Under the pieces are notes generated by a model. The model saw nothing but the letters and a program-made list of their open reading frames with translations. It ran no database searches and was not told the DNA's origin. A stretch of 64,000 nucleotides of DNA from Variovorax paradoxus (GTDB taxonomy: Bacteria; Pseudomonadota; Gammaproteobacteria; Burkholderiales; Burkholderiaceae_C), in assembly GCF_000834655.1 (NCBI RefSeq), contig NZ_JXQQ01000033.1, positions 1-64,000 of the forward strand, read 5' to 3'. Below, piece by piece: positions 10,662-18,907 of the stretch. Numbering within the stretch: position 1 is the first letter of the stretch; each line of letters opens with the position of its first letter. The position numbers were made by a program, and so were the translations under genes.

Positions 10662-11396
10662 CTAGCGGCACATCGAATAGCCGCCCGTCTCCAGGTGAAA
10701 GTGGTCGCTGTGCGCCGCGTTGTAGTCGGGCCCCAGCACCCCGTCGAAGAACCGGCAGGCCCCGCGATGCGCATCGCGCAGCAGCAGGTCTGCCGGATTG
10801 CCGTTGCCGGACCAGTCCCGCCGCACCGTGATGCGCTGCCCGCCGGCCAGCGTCAGGCCGGCCACATCGAATGCATCGGCGGTCGCGTGCCTGCTGCGCG
10901 CCGCGCCCGGCACCGCGCCTTCGCCGCGGTTCACGTTGCGGCACGCATAGCTGCCCAGGTGCGCAATGGCGACGACCGGCTCGCCGAAGTGCTGCTTCGC
11001 GGCAGGCTGCAGCGCGTGCTTCTCCCACATGTAGAAAGAAAGCGCCATCGGGCAGCTCAATGAAGGCGGCGAGCCCAGGCGCACGCCGGCCGAGCGCAAC
11101 AGCACCGCGTTCTCGAAGCCGCAGCCTTCGCCGGTCACGCGGTCGGGCAGCAGGTCGTATTGCATCCCGGTTCGTGTGAGCGCCGCGAGGCAGCGCGTGG
11201 GATCGCGGCGGGCGCGTGCGAGCTTGAAGCCGGTCAGCCAGTCGGGCTCGGCCCTCACGTCGAGCGGCGCCCACGGGTTGATGCGCTCGGGGATTTCGAC
11301 GGCGCCCGTCAGCGCCGCCCAGGCGCCTGCTGCGAGCGCCGCGCACAGCGCGAGGCCGGTCCACAGGCCGCGGCGTGACGAACGCGCAGGAGGCAC
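10662..11396 (-). CDS. Extensin-like C-terminal domain protein, membrane-anchored
   Basis: A 244-aa protein with an N-terminal membrane helix (GLWTGLALCAALAAGAWAAL, near 11-30) and a periplasmic extensin-like domain. Visible features are three or more cysteines (RCLAAL, GEGCGFE, LSCPMALS, YACRNV, GACRFFDG), the ATADAFDVAGLTL segment and the C-terminal HSDHFHLETGG histidine motif, which resembles the metal-binding motif of LAS/VanY-like peptidases. It may act on peptidoglycan, but the activity is unproven. The GTG at 11396 is chosen since earlier starts would overlap the kinase-like gene by more than 100 nt; no better start lies between. It follows that gene by 25 nt. Confidence 0.72.
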   Translation of the reverse strand: MPPARSSRRGLWTGLALCAALAAGAWAALTGAVEIPERINPWAPLDVRAEPDWLTGFKLARARRDPTRCLAALTRTGMQYDLLPDRVTGEGCGFENAVLLRSAGVRLGSPPSLSCPMALSFYMWEKHALQPAAKQHFGEPVVAIAHLGSYACRNVNRGEGAVPGAARSRHATADAFDVAGLTLAGGQRITVRRDWSGNGNPADLLLRDAHRGACRFFDGVLGPDYNAAHSDHFHLETGGYSMCR

Positions 11397-11421
11397 AGGT
11401 GGTGCGGACAGGGCGCGGCCT

Positions 11422-12282
11422 TCAGTGGCCAGCCGGCGGTCCGCGCCGGACGCTCCGGAAACTGCCCTCGATCGACGGGCGGTCGCCGCGGGCGCTGTCG
11501 AACTCGACGTGGCCCTGGTGTGCACTCGCAATGCCCTGCAACAGCGCGCGCCGCCGCGTGCGAGCGAGCAATGCGTCGGGCCGCGTCTCGCCTTGCCGTT
11601 CTACCGGCGTGGCGCTTTCGCAGATGGCGACGCGAAACCGGTCGCCGGCCACTTCGCTCACGACGATCACCCGTGCCGGCGGCCCCGAACTGGCGAGCTC
11701 CTCGAAGGCCAGGGCCAGGAATTGCGCGATGCGGGCCGCATCGCCGCAGCAGTCGCCGTCGCCCAGCCGGTCGTGCTCGAAGACGGTGTGCGTGGCGTGC
11801 GGCGCTGCGGGGGCAAGTTCATCGATCGCTTGCCGGATCGCTGCGTGCAGCGAAAAAGGCTTGGCGGCGATGTGGAGGTTTTTGCCGGTAGCAAGCCGGC
11901 ACAGGTCCGCGAGATCTTCGGACCGCTCGATCGCGCGGTCCGCGGCATGGTCGATGTGCTCTAGCACCGCGTCGGGCTGCTGCCGGTCGCCCCGGCGCGC
12001 GAGCAGCTCGACGCCCAGGCGGATGGCGGACAGCGAGTTGCGCATGTCGTGCACCGCGGCGTGGATGAGCCTCTCGCAGTCGTGCGCAGGCGCGAGGGGC
12101 GGCGGCGAGAGATCCGGTCGCGGCGGCACGGCGTGCGCCGCCGCGGACCAGTGAGAAAGGGCCCATCCGACCGACGCGCGGTGCGCGCCCGAGGTTCGAG
12201 GCGCGGCAGGGCCCTTGGCGGGGGATGAGGCGGGCGTCCATTTCGGCAAGCGTGAATCCTCGAACAGCAGCGTGTCTGGCAT
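11422..12282 (-). CDS. Degenerate histidine-kinase-like protein
   Basis: A 286-aa protein with a Pro/Ala-rich N-terminus and a HisKA-like helix, HAAVHDMRNSLSAIRLGVEL, whose His is followed by Asp-Met-Arg-Asn as in histidine kinases. The C-terminal part has the layout of a HATPase domain, but no clear N, G1 or G2 box can be seen (the region reads CESATPVERQGETRPDALL). It has no sensor domain, membrane helix or adjacent response regulator. It may be a phosphotransfer or anti-regulator protein. The ATG at 12282 is preferred, with GAGA 7 nt upstream; a TTG at 12297 is an alternative. Confidence 0.6.
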   Translation of the reverse strand: MPDTLLFEDSRLPKWTPASSPAKGPAAPRTSGAHRASVGWALSHWSAAAHAVPPRPDLSPPPLAPAHDCERLIHAAVHDMRNSLSAIRLGVELLARRGDRQQPDAVLEHIDHAADRAIERSEDLADLCRLATGKNLHIAAKPFSLHAAIRQAIDELAPAAPHATHTVFEHDRLGDGDCCGDAARIAQFLALAFEELASSGPPARVIVVSEVAGDRFRVAICESATPVERQGETRPDALLARTRRRALLQGIASAHQGHVEFDSARGDRPSIEGSFRSVRRGPPAGH

Positions 12283-12472
12283 GGAATTTCTCGGCAAGCC
12301 GTGTGGGGTGTTCAGGGAGCGCCGTGGCCGGCGGTCCGTGATATCGACGGCCCGGACGGCGGGGGCCAGCGCATCGACGAGTCATGGTGCGTGCTCGGGG
12401 GCCGGCGCGATGTCAGGTTTTGCAACACCGCTTGTAGGCGCACGCCGCGCGCTGCAGGTGCACCCGTCCGGA

Positions 12473-12904
12473 TCAGTCGCCGCGCGCGTTGATGATGGTG
12501 GCCTGCATCAGGGCGACCACCTTGTAGTCGGGCCCATCGCCGGTGAAGGCGCGGACCTCGCCCGTGCACACGGCCAGGAGCTTTCCGGAAGTCTGCACCC
12601 GGCCGATGGCCAGGAAGCGCTCGCCGAGCGCGGGCCGCACGAAGTTGATCTTGAATTCAGCCGTGACCACCTCGAACCCCGGTGGCGCCTTGGTCAATCC
12701 CGCATAGCCGCAGGCGCTGTCGACCAGGCTCGTGATCGCGCCGGCATGCACATAGCCGTGCTGCTGCGAGAGGGCGGTGGAGAACGGCATCTCGATCTGC
12801 ACCTCGCCGTCGGTCACCGATGCGAGCTTCGCGCCGATGGTCTTCATGAGGCCCTGCGCGTCGAAGCTGGCCGAAATTCTTTGCTGGATATCGCTCATGT
12901 GCAT
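12473..12904 (-). CDS. PaaI family thioesterase (hotdog fold)
   Basis: A 143-aa protein with the hotdog motif HAGAITSLVDSACGYAGL near 54-71, the PaaI-type active-site helix. The central KINFVRPALGERFLAIGRV strand follows. These enzymes hydrolyse acyl- or aryl-CoA thioesters in the cytoplasm. MHMSD gives two ATGs two codons apart; either may be used. It starts 8 nt after the acetyltransferase gene and is probably co-transcribed with it. The actual CoA substrate is unknown. Confidence 0.85.
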   Translation of the reverse strand: MHMSDIQQRISASFDAQGLMKTIGAKLASVTDGEVQIEMPFSTALSQQHGYVHAGAITSLVDSACGYAGLTKAPPGFEVVTAEFKINFVRPALGERFLAIGRVQTSGKLLAVCTGEVRAFTGDGPDYKVVALMQATIINARGD

Positions 12905-12912
12905 CGCCGGCC

Positions 12913-13365
12913 TCAGCCCGCGTCCTTCTGCATGAAAACACTCAATGGATCTTCCGGATACCGCCCGAAGCGTTCACGCCGCGCATAGCCCGAGCGCGCA
13001 TAGAACGACAGCGCCTCGGGCTGGCTCACACCCGTTTCCAGCCTGAACAGCGCGCAGCCCTTGGTCATCGCCTCGCGTTCGAGGAATGCAAGCACCTTGT
13101 CCGCAACGCCTTGTCCGCGGCGCTCGGGCCGCACGTACATCCGCTTGAGTTCGCCGTATCCGGGCTCCATGACGATGGCCCCGCAGCCGATCGCCATGCC
13201 CGCCTCGTCGCGCGCAACCGCGAACAGCACGTTCGGGGCAGAAAGCGCCGCAATGTCGATGCCGTAGTGGCTCTCCGGCGGATAGAGGGGCTTCTGGTAC
13301 GCATCGAGGTCGTCGATGAGCTCAATGACGTCGGGTTGGTCGGGTTTCTCGATGGCGATCTGCAT
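12913..13365 (-). CDS. GNAT family N-acetyltransferase
   Basis: A 150-aa GNAT enzyme. The acetyl-CoA-binding motif A is clear: ELKRMYVRPERRGQGVADKV, with the R/Q-x-x-G-x-G/A pattern RRGQGV near 93-98, and the C-terminal motif B YARSGYARRERF. The start is the ATG at 13365 (MQIAIEKPDQPD); the open frame further upstream is antisense to the reductase gene. The substrate is unknown. Neighbouring genes (thioesterase, divergent reductase) do not suggest one. Confidence 0.87.
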   Translation of the reverse strand: MQIAIEKPDQPDVIELIDDLDAYQKPLYPPESHYGIDIAALSAPNVLFAVARDEAGMAIGCGAIVMEPGYGELKRMYVRPERRGQGVADKVLAFLEREAMTKGCALFRLETGVSQPEALSFYARSGYARRERFGRYPEDPLSVFMQKDAG

Positions 13366-13488
13366 CCGGCCGATGTTACCCAGCGGCCCCGCAAACCCCG
13401 ACTCGCGACGGGGTTCAGCGCCCCGGCGAACAATGCCGCCACGGCGCGCCGGTCGGCCCGCCGCTTCATTCTTCGAAGGAGTAGCACT

Positions 13489-14517
13489 TTGGAATACCGT
13501 CATCTGGGCAAATCGGGCCTCAAGGTTCCCGTGTTGAGTTTTGGAACCGGCACGTTCGGCGGCAAGGGCGAGTTCTTCAGCGCCTGGGGCAGCACCGACG
13601 TGGCCGAGGCGCGCAACCTCATCGACATCTGCATCGACGCGGGCGTCAACATGTTCGACAGCGCCGACATCTACTCCGACGGCGCCGCTGAATCGGTGCT
13701 CGGCGAGGCCATCAAGGGGCGGCCGCGCGACAAGCTCATCCTCTCGACTAAGGCCACGTTCCGCAGCGGCCCGGGCGCGAACGAAGTGGGGTCGTCGCGC
13801 CATCACCTCGTGCAAGCGGTCGACAGCGCGCTCAAACGCCTGGGCACCGACTACATCGACCTCTTCCAGCTGCACGGCTTCGATGCGAGCACGCCTGTCG
13901 AAGAAACCGTGTCCACGCTCGACGACCTCGTGCGCGCCGGCAAGCTGCGCTATGTGGGTGCGTCGAACTTCTCTGGCTGGCATCTGATGAAGTCGCTGGC
14001 CGTGTCGGAGCGCTACGGCTATGCGCGCTACGTGGCGCACCAGGCGTATTACTCGCTCATAGGCCGCGAGTACGAGTGGGAACTGATGCCGCTCGCACAA
14101 GACCAGGGCGTGGGCGCCGTGGTCTGGAGCCCGCTCGGCTGGGGCCGGCTCACGGGCAAGATCCGCCGCGGCCAGCCGCTGCCCGCCAACAGCCGCCTGC
14201 ACGTGACCGCCGACATGGGGCCACCGGTGGCCGACGAGCTGCTGTACCGCGTGGTCGATGCGCTGGAGAAGGTCGCCAAGGAAATCGACAAGACCGTGCC
14301 GCAGGTCGCGCTCAACTGGCTGCTGCAACGGCCGACGGTGTCGAGCGTCGTCGTCGGTGCGCGCGACGAAACGCAACTGCGCCAGAACCTCGGCGCGGTG
14401 GGCTGGAACCTCACGCCCGCGCAGGTCGCCGAGCTGGATGCGGCCAGCGCAGTGACGCGGGCCTATCCGTACTGGCACCAGCAGGGATTTCTGGAGCGCA
14501 ACCCGAACCCGGTCTAG
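13489..14517 (+). CDS. Aldo/keto reductase
   Basis: A 342-aa NADPH-dependent oxidoreductase with a TIM barrel. Catalytic residues are visible: Asp and Tyr in NMFDSADIYSDGAAE, Lys in LILSTKATF, and His in DLFQLHGFD. The C-terminal NADPH phosphate-binding segment is VSSVVVGARDETQLRQNL. The start is a TTG at 13489 giving MEYRHLGKSGLKVPV; AAGGAG lies 7 nt upstream at 13476-13481, and no in-frame ATG fits the family's N-terminus. The long open frame upstream is antisense to the GNAT gene. Probably a single transcription unit. Confidence 0.88.
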   Translation: MEYRHLGKSGLKVPVLSFGTGTFGGKGEFFSAWGSTDVAEARNLIDICIDAGVNMFDSADIYSDGAAESVLGEAIKGRPRDKLILSTKATFRSGPGANEVGSSRHHLVQAVDSALKRLGTDYIDLFQLHGFDASTPVEETVSTLDDLVRAGKLRYVGASNFSGWHLMKSLAVSERYGYARYVAHQAYYSLIGREYEWELMPLAQDQGVGAVVWSPLGWGRLTGKIRRGQPLPANSRLHVTADMGPPVADELLYRVVDALEKVAKEIDKTVPQVALNWLLQRPTVSSVVVGARDETQLRQNLGAVGWNLTPAQVAELDAASAVTRAYPYWHQQGFLERNPNPV

Positions 14518-14523
14518 GCAGGT

Positions 14524-15417
14524 CTACCTCGGTGTGAGGCCAAGCACCCACTGCTTGAAGTGCTCCAGCGCCCCGGAGGCCGGACGGCCTTCGGGGTAGG
14601 CGAAGTAATAGCCCTGCGGCACGTCGAGGTGCCGGTCCACGGGGATGACGAGTTCGCCGGTGCGCAGCTCGTGTTCGATCAGGATGCGCGGCGCGAGGCC
14701 CACGCCCATGCCCGCGGCCGTGGCGGCCACCACCATCGTGAAGAGCTCGTAGCGCGGCCCGCGCGAGGCGTGCACCGTGTAGTCCCAGCCCTGCTGCGCA
14801 TACCAGTCGCGCCATGCATGCGCGCGCGTGCTCAGGTGCACATGGCGGCAGCGCTCGAAGCCTGCCTCGTCCCACGGCCCGTTGGCATCGCGGAACGCGG
14901 GGCTGCAGATCGGCACCATCTCGCCCTCTGAAAAGATCAGCCCGCCGCGCGTGTTGGGCCAGAACTGGTCGCCGAAATAGATGGCTGCGTCGTAGGCGTT
15001 TTCCTGGAACGAAAAGGGCTGCGAACGCGCCGACAGGTTCACCGTGATGTTCGGATGCAGCCGGCTGAAATCGGGCAGCCGCGGAATGAGCCACTGCGTC
15101 GCGAAGGTCGGCACCACCGCCAGTTCGAGCACGAAGCCCATGTCGTGGCCGGCGCTGATCTCCAGCGTGTCGCGGCGGATCTGGTCCAGGTGCCGGCGGA
15201 TGCGCGCCGCGTATTCGCGCCCCACGTCGGTGAGCGTCAGGCGCCTGCGCACGCGCGAGAACAGCGGCACGCCCAGCCGCTGCTCCAGCATCGCCACCTG
15301 CCGCCCGACCGCGCTCTGCGTCAACGCCAGCTCGGCCGCCGCGCGGGTGAAGCTCCCCAGCCGCGCCGAGGCCTCGAAGGCCTGCAGCGCGCCCAGGTTG
15401 GGAATGTCTTTTCTCAT
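14524..15417 (-). CDS. LysR family regulator (GcvA-like)
   Basis: A 297-aa LysR-type regulator. The helix-turn-helix lies near 17-40 (SFTRAAAELALTQSAVGRQV). The effector-binding domain follows, with AVVPTFATQWLIPRLPDF and AAIYFGDQFWPN typical of the GcvA subgroup, and MGVGLAPRILIEHEL. It is transcribed away from the binding-protein gene at 15594, with a perfect 14-bp palindrome between them, so it most likely controls the amino-acid gene set that follows. Confidence 0.9.
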   Translation of the reverse strand: MRKDIPNLGALQAFEASARLGSFTRAAAELALTQSAVGRQVAMLEQRLGVPLFSRVRRRLTLTDVGREYAARIRRHLDQIRRDTLEISAGHDMGFVLELAVVPTFATQWLIPRLPDFSRLHPNITVNLSARSQPFSFQENAYDAAIYFGDQFWPNTRGGLIFSEGEMVPICSPAFRDANGPWDEAGFERCRHVHLSTRAHAWRDWYAQQGWDYTVHASRGPRYELFTMVVAATAAGMGVGLAPRILIEHELRTGELVIPVDRHLDVPQGYYFAYPEGRPASGALEHFKQWVLGLTPR

Positions 15418-15500
15418 CGAATGCCTGTTGTCTCTTCTGTGCTGCTGCCGCAAGCACCTGCCGTGCCCGGCGTTTCGTTGTCGCCTGTCCTTCCGGCGCT

Positions 15501-15514
15501 GCACAACGTTGTGC
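15501..15514. promoter_or_regulatory. Perfect 14-bp palindrome, probable LysR operator
   Basis: GCACAACGTTGTGC reads the same on both strands. It sits in the 176-bp gap between the divergent LysR gene and the binding-protein gene, 84 bp from the regulator's start and 80 bp from the other. It contains no T-N11-A box of its own, so its link to the LysR protein is positional. Confidence 0.5.
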
Positions 15515-15593
15515 GCATTTAGCGTTTGTTTCGCATGCCGCCGCGATCCTATTCTGCGTCTCGACCCCCGCCAACGATATGAGGAGACTTCCG

Positions 15594-16751
15594 ATGATTG
15601 TTCTGCGCACCCGCTGTACTGCACGAACCTCTGCCCTGGGCATTGCAGTGGCTTCCGTCCTGGGCCTGCCCGCCGCCGCGCTCGCGCAGGCCGAGCAGAC
15701 CGTCACCATCGGCCATGCCGGCCCGCTCACCGGTGGCGCGGCCCACTGGGGCAAGGACAACGACAACGGCGCGCGGCTCGCGGTCGAAGACCTGAACAGG
15801 CAGGGCCTCGTGATCGGCGGCAAGAAGATCAAGTTCGTGCTGCAGTCCGAAGACGACCAGGCCGACCCGAAGCAGGCCATGGTGGTGGCCAACAAGCTGG
15901 CCGACATGGGCGTCAAGGGCATGCTGGGCCACTTCAACTCGGGCGCCGCGATTCCGGCCTCGGCCGTCTACAGCCGCGCGGGCCTGCCCGACGTGTCGAC
16001 CGCCACCAACCCGACCTTCACCAGGCAGGGCTACGACAACGTCTTTCGCATCCTGGCGAGCGACGACGACGTGGGCATGGCCATCGCCGATTTCACGGTG
16101 AAAGACTTGAAGGCGAAGAAGATCGCGGTGATCGACGACCGCACCGCCTACGGCCAGGGCGCCGCCGAGGTATTCACGCGCGGCGTCAAGGGGCTGGGCG
16201 GGACCATCGTCGCGCAGGAGTTCGGCAGCGACAAGGCGACCGATTTCATGGCCATCCTCACCAGCATCAAGGCCAAGCAGCCCGACGTGGTCTTCTACGG
16301 TGGCATGGACGCGCAGGGCGGGCTCATCGCGCGGCAGATGAAGCAGCTGGGCATCACGGCCAAGCTGCTGGGCACCGACGGCCTGTGCACCAACGAGGTC
16401 GCCAAGATCAGCGCCGGCGCGGTCGACGACCTGCTCTACTGCACGCGCGGCGGCAAGGAGATCGAAAAGACCAGCAAGGGCGCCGAGTTCGAGCAGCGCT
16501 ACAAGGCCCGCTTCGGCGTGGAGGTGCTGACCTACGCGCCGTACCTCTACGACGCGATGATGGCGCTGGCCGCCGGCATGCGCGCGGCCAACTCGGTCGA
16601 GCCCGAGGCGTACCTCCCGGCGATGCGCAAGGTGAAATTCGATGGCGTCACCGGCGCCATCAGCTTCGATGCCAAGGGCAACCTGCAGAAGCCGGATTTC
16701 ACCGTCTTCACCTACAAGGACGGCAAGCGCGTCCGCGTGGCCGGCTCCTGA
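15594..16751 (+). CDS. Branched-chain-amino-acid-type ABC binding protein
   Basis: A 385-aa LivJ-type periplasmic binding protein (SBP family 6). A signal peptide spans about 1-30 (ending ALAQ before AEQTVTIGH). Family motifs are IGHAGPLTGGAAHWGKDNDN, VEDLNRQG and LGHFNSGAAIPAS. The start is the ATG at 15594 with GAGGAG 8 nt upstream; an earlier in-frame codon would place the ribosome-binding site inside the gene. No permease or ATPase gene lies nearby, so it must use a transporter encoded elsewhere. The two downstream enzymes suggest that its ligand is an amino acid or imino acid that they degrade. Confidence 0.88.
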   Translation: MIVLRTRCTARTSALGIAVASVLGLPAAALAQAEQTVTIGHAGPLTGGAAHWGKDNDNGARLAVEDLNRQGLVIGGKKIKFVLQSEDDQADPKQAMVVANKLADMGVKGMLGHFNSGAAIPASAVYSRAGLPDVSTATNPTFTRQGYDNVFRILASDDDVGMAIADFTVKDLKAKKIAVIDDRTAYGQGAAEVFTRGVKGLGGTIVAQEFGSDKATDFMAILTSIKAKQPDVVFYGGMDAQGGLIARQMKQLGITAKLLGTDGLCTNEVAKISAGAVDDLLYCTRGGKEIEKTSKGAEFEQRYKARFGVEVLTYAPYLYDAMMALAAGMRAANSVEPEAYLPAMRKVKFDGVTGAISFDAKGNLQKPDFTVFTYKDGKRVRVAGS

Positions 16752-16762
16752 ACACGCAGCAC

Positions 16763-17668
16763 ATGCGGACGCTGGACGCGGCGGAAACGGCGGCTGCGCT
16801 GCCCTATGGCGCGCTGGTGGAGGCGCTGCTGCAGATGTTCGACCGGGAGCACCGGGGCGAGGCGCATGCCGCGACCCGAACCTCGGTGCCGCTCGCAGAT
16901 GGCGGCGTGCTGCTGCTGATGCCTGCGGCGGACGCCCGCTTTGCCGCGCTCAAGACCGTGACCGTGCATGCGTGCAACGCAGCCATCGGATTGCCCGTGG
17001 TGCAGGGCGAGGTCACGCTGATGGATGCCGTCACCGGCACCCGGCTGCTCGCGATGGACGGCAATGTGCTGACCGCGCGCCGCACCGCGGCGCTGTCGCT
17101 CGCCGGGGCGGCGAGGGCAGGGCGAGACGTCAGTGGCCGCATGCTGCTGATCGGCGCGGGCGTGCAGGCGCGCTCGCATGCCGAGGCGTTTGCGCAAGTC
17201 GCCGGCGTGCGTCAGCTGTGGATTCATGCACGCACGCAAGCCCATGCCGAGCAACTGGCGCAGCACATGCGGTCGCTCGGCGTGGACGCCAGCGAGATCG
17301 CCGATCCGGCGCAGGTTTCGGAAGATGCGGACGTGATCGTCGCCACGACCAGTTCTTCGACACCGGTGATCCCGCCGAAGGTGCGGCCGGACGCCACCCT
17401 CATCGCCGTCGGCGCCTACCGCGCCGACATGGCCGAAGTGTCGCCCGAACTCGTGCGCCGCTGCGCCGTGTTTGTGGATACGCTGGAGGGCGCGCGCGCC
17501 GAGGCGGGCGACCTGATCCAGGCGGGCATCGACTGGTCCAGCGTGCAGGCCTTCGCGAACGCGGAGCCGGCAGCGCAAGACCGGCCGGTGCTGATCAAGA
17601 CCGTGGGCCATGCGCTGTGGGACCTGGCGGCGGCGCAGCTGGCGTACACGCATCGAGAGCAACGATGA
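16763..17668 (+). CDS. Ornithine cyclodeaminase family protein
   Basis: A 301-aa member of the OCD/mu-crystallin family. Members include ornithine cyclodeaminase, imino-acid (pyrroline-2-carboxylate) reductase and alanine dehydrogenase. The NAD(P)-binding motif is MLLIGAGVQARSHAEAF near 128-144. KTVTVHACN and GNVLTARRTAALS match conserved positions around the substrate-binding Lys and Arg. The ATG at 16763 lies 11 nt after the binding-protein gene. The context (LysR, amino-acid binding protein, FAD-dependent oxidase) favours catabolism of a cyclic or basic amino acid. Confidence 0.82.
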   Translation: MRTLDAAETAAALPYGALVEALLQMFDREHRGEAHAATRTSVPLADGGVLLLMPAADARFAALKTVTVHACNAAIGLPVVQGEVTLMDAVTGTRLLAMDGNVLTARRTAALSLAGAARAGRDVSGRMLLIGAGVQARSHAEAFAQVAGVRQLWIHARTQAHAEQLAQHMRSLGVDASEIADPAQVSEDADVIVATTSSSTPVIPPKVRPDATLIAVGAYRADMAEVSPELVRRCAVFVDTLEGARAEAGDLIQAGIDWSSVQAFANAEPAAQDRPVLIKTVGHALWDLAAAQLAYTHREQR

Positions 17669-17687
17669 AGCAAGGAAGAGGGCATTC

Positions 17688-18860
17688 ATGCGTCGAGTGG
17701 TGATCATCGGCGGCGGGGCCATCGGTTCGGCCATCGCCTACTTCCTGACCAACGACCCGGAGGCGGAGCGCTTCGAGGTCACGGTGGTCGAGCGCGACTT
17801 CTCGTACAGGCAGGCGTCGTCGGCGCTGTCGGCCAGTTCGATCCGGCAGCAGTTCTCCACCGCCATCAACATCGAGATGTCGCTCTACGGCATCGATTTC
17901 TTCCGGCATCTGGGCCAGACCCTGCGCGTCGGCGACGACGTGCCGGACATCGGCCTGGTCGAGCCCGGCTACCTGTACCTGGCTTCACCCGCGGGCGTCG
18001 ATGTGCTGCGCGAGAACCATGCGATGCAGAAGGCGCACGCTGTTGACGTGGCGCTGCTGGCGCCCGATGAACTCAAGGCGCGCTTTCCGTGGATATCGAC
18101 CGAAGGCGTCGAACTCGCATCGCTGGGCCTTTCAGGCGAGGGCTGGTACGACGGCTACAGCCTGCTGCAGGCCTTTCGCAAGAAGGCCGCGTCGCAGGGC
18201 GCGCGCTACGTGCAGGCGCATGCCACCGGGCTGCGGCGCGATGGCCGCACCGTGACCGGCGTGCAGCTCGACACCGGCGACACGCTCGAAGCCGACATCG
18301 TCGTCAACGCCGCCGGCGCCTGGGCCGCGAAGGTGGCCGGGTGGGCCGGCATCGACCTGCCGGTGCGCGGTCGCCGCCGCAGCGTGTTCAGCTTCTCGTG
18401 CCCGGAGACGCTGCCGGGCTGCCCGCTGGTCATCGACACCTCCGGCATCTGGCTGCGTCCTGAAGGCCGCCAGTTCATCTGCGGCTTCGCGCCGCCCGAA
18501 GACCAGGACCACGACGATGCGCCGCTCGATGTCGAATACGGCGCTTTCGACGACCTCATCTGGCCCGCGCTCGCCGAGCGGATCCCCGCCTTCGAAGCCA
18601 TCCGCATGACCGGCGCGTGGGCCGGCTACTACGAAATGAACGTGTTCGACCACAACGCGATCCTCGGCCTGCACCCGGACTGCGAGAACCTGTTCTTCGC
18701 CAACGGCTTCTCGGGCCACGGGCTGCAGCAATGTCCCGCCGCGGGGCGCGGCATCGCGGAGCTGATCCGCTTCGGCCAATACCGCAGCCTCGATCTTTCG
18801 CCGGTCTCGTTCGCGCGCATCCTCGAGAACAAACCCCTGCTCGAGAAGAACGTGATCTAG
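17688..18860 (+). CDS. FAD-dependent amino acid oxidoreductase (DAO family)
   Basis: A 390-aa flavoprotein with the dinucleotide-binding motif VVIIGGGAIGSAIAYFL at the N-terminus and the DAO-type C-terminal FAD motif NLFFANGFSGHGLQQCPAAG. It resembles the FOXRED1/sarcosine-oxidase-like group, which oxidises secondary amines or D-amino acids. The ATG at 17688 has AAGGAAGAG 7 nt upstream. It follows the OCD-like gene by 19 nt. Together they could convert an imino or amino acid imported by the binding protein. The substrate is not readable from sequence. Confidence 0.85.
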   Translation: MRRVVIIGGGAIGSAIAYFLTNDPEAERFEVTVVERDFSYRQASSALSASSIRQQFSTAINIEMSLYGIDFFRHLGQTLRVGDDVPDIGLVEPGYLYLASPAGVDVLRENHAMQKAHAVDVALLAPDELKARFPWISTEGVELASLGLSGEGWYDGYSLLQAFRKKAASQGARYVQAHATGLRRDGRTVTGVQLDTGDTLEADIVVNAAGAWAAKVAGWAGIDLPVRGRRRSVFSFSCPETLPGCPLVIDTSGIWLRPEGRQFICGFAPPEDQDHDDAPLDVEYGAFDDLIWPALAERIPAFEAIRMTGAWAGYYEMNVFDHNAILGLHPDCENLFFANGFSGHGLQQCPAAGRGIAELIRFGQYRSLDLSPVSFARILENKPLLEKNVI

Positions 18861-18907
18861 CTGCGGCCGGGGCGCGGGCGTACCATGCCCGGCAGAAAGG
18901 TGCCCCA

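Noticed and set aside
15044..16762. Upstream extension of the ornithine-cyclodeaminase-like gene
   Set aside because: This part overlaps the binding-protein gene in another frame and the divergent regulator; the family N-terminus starts at 16763.
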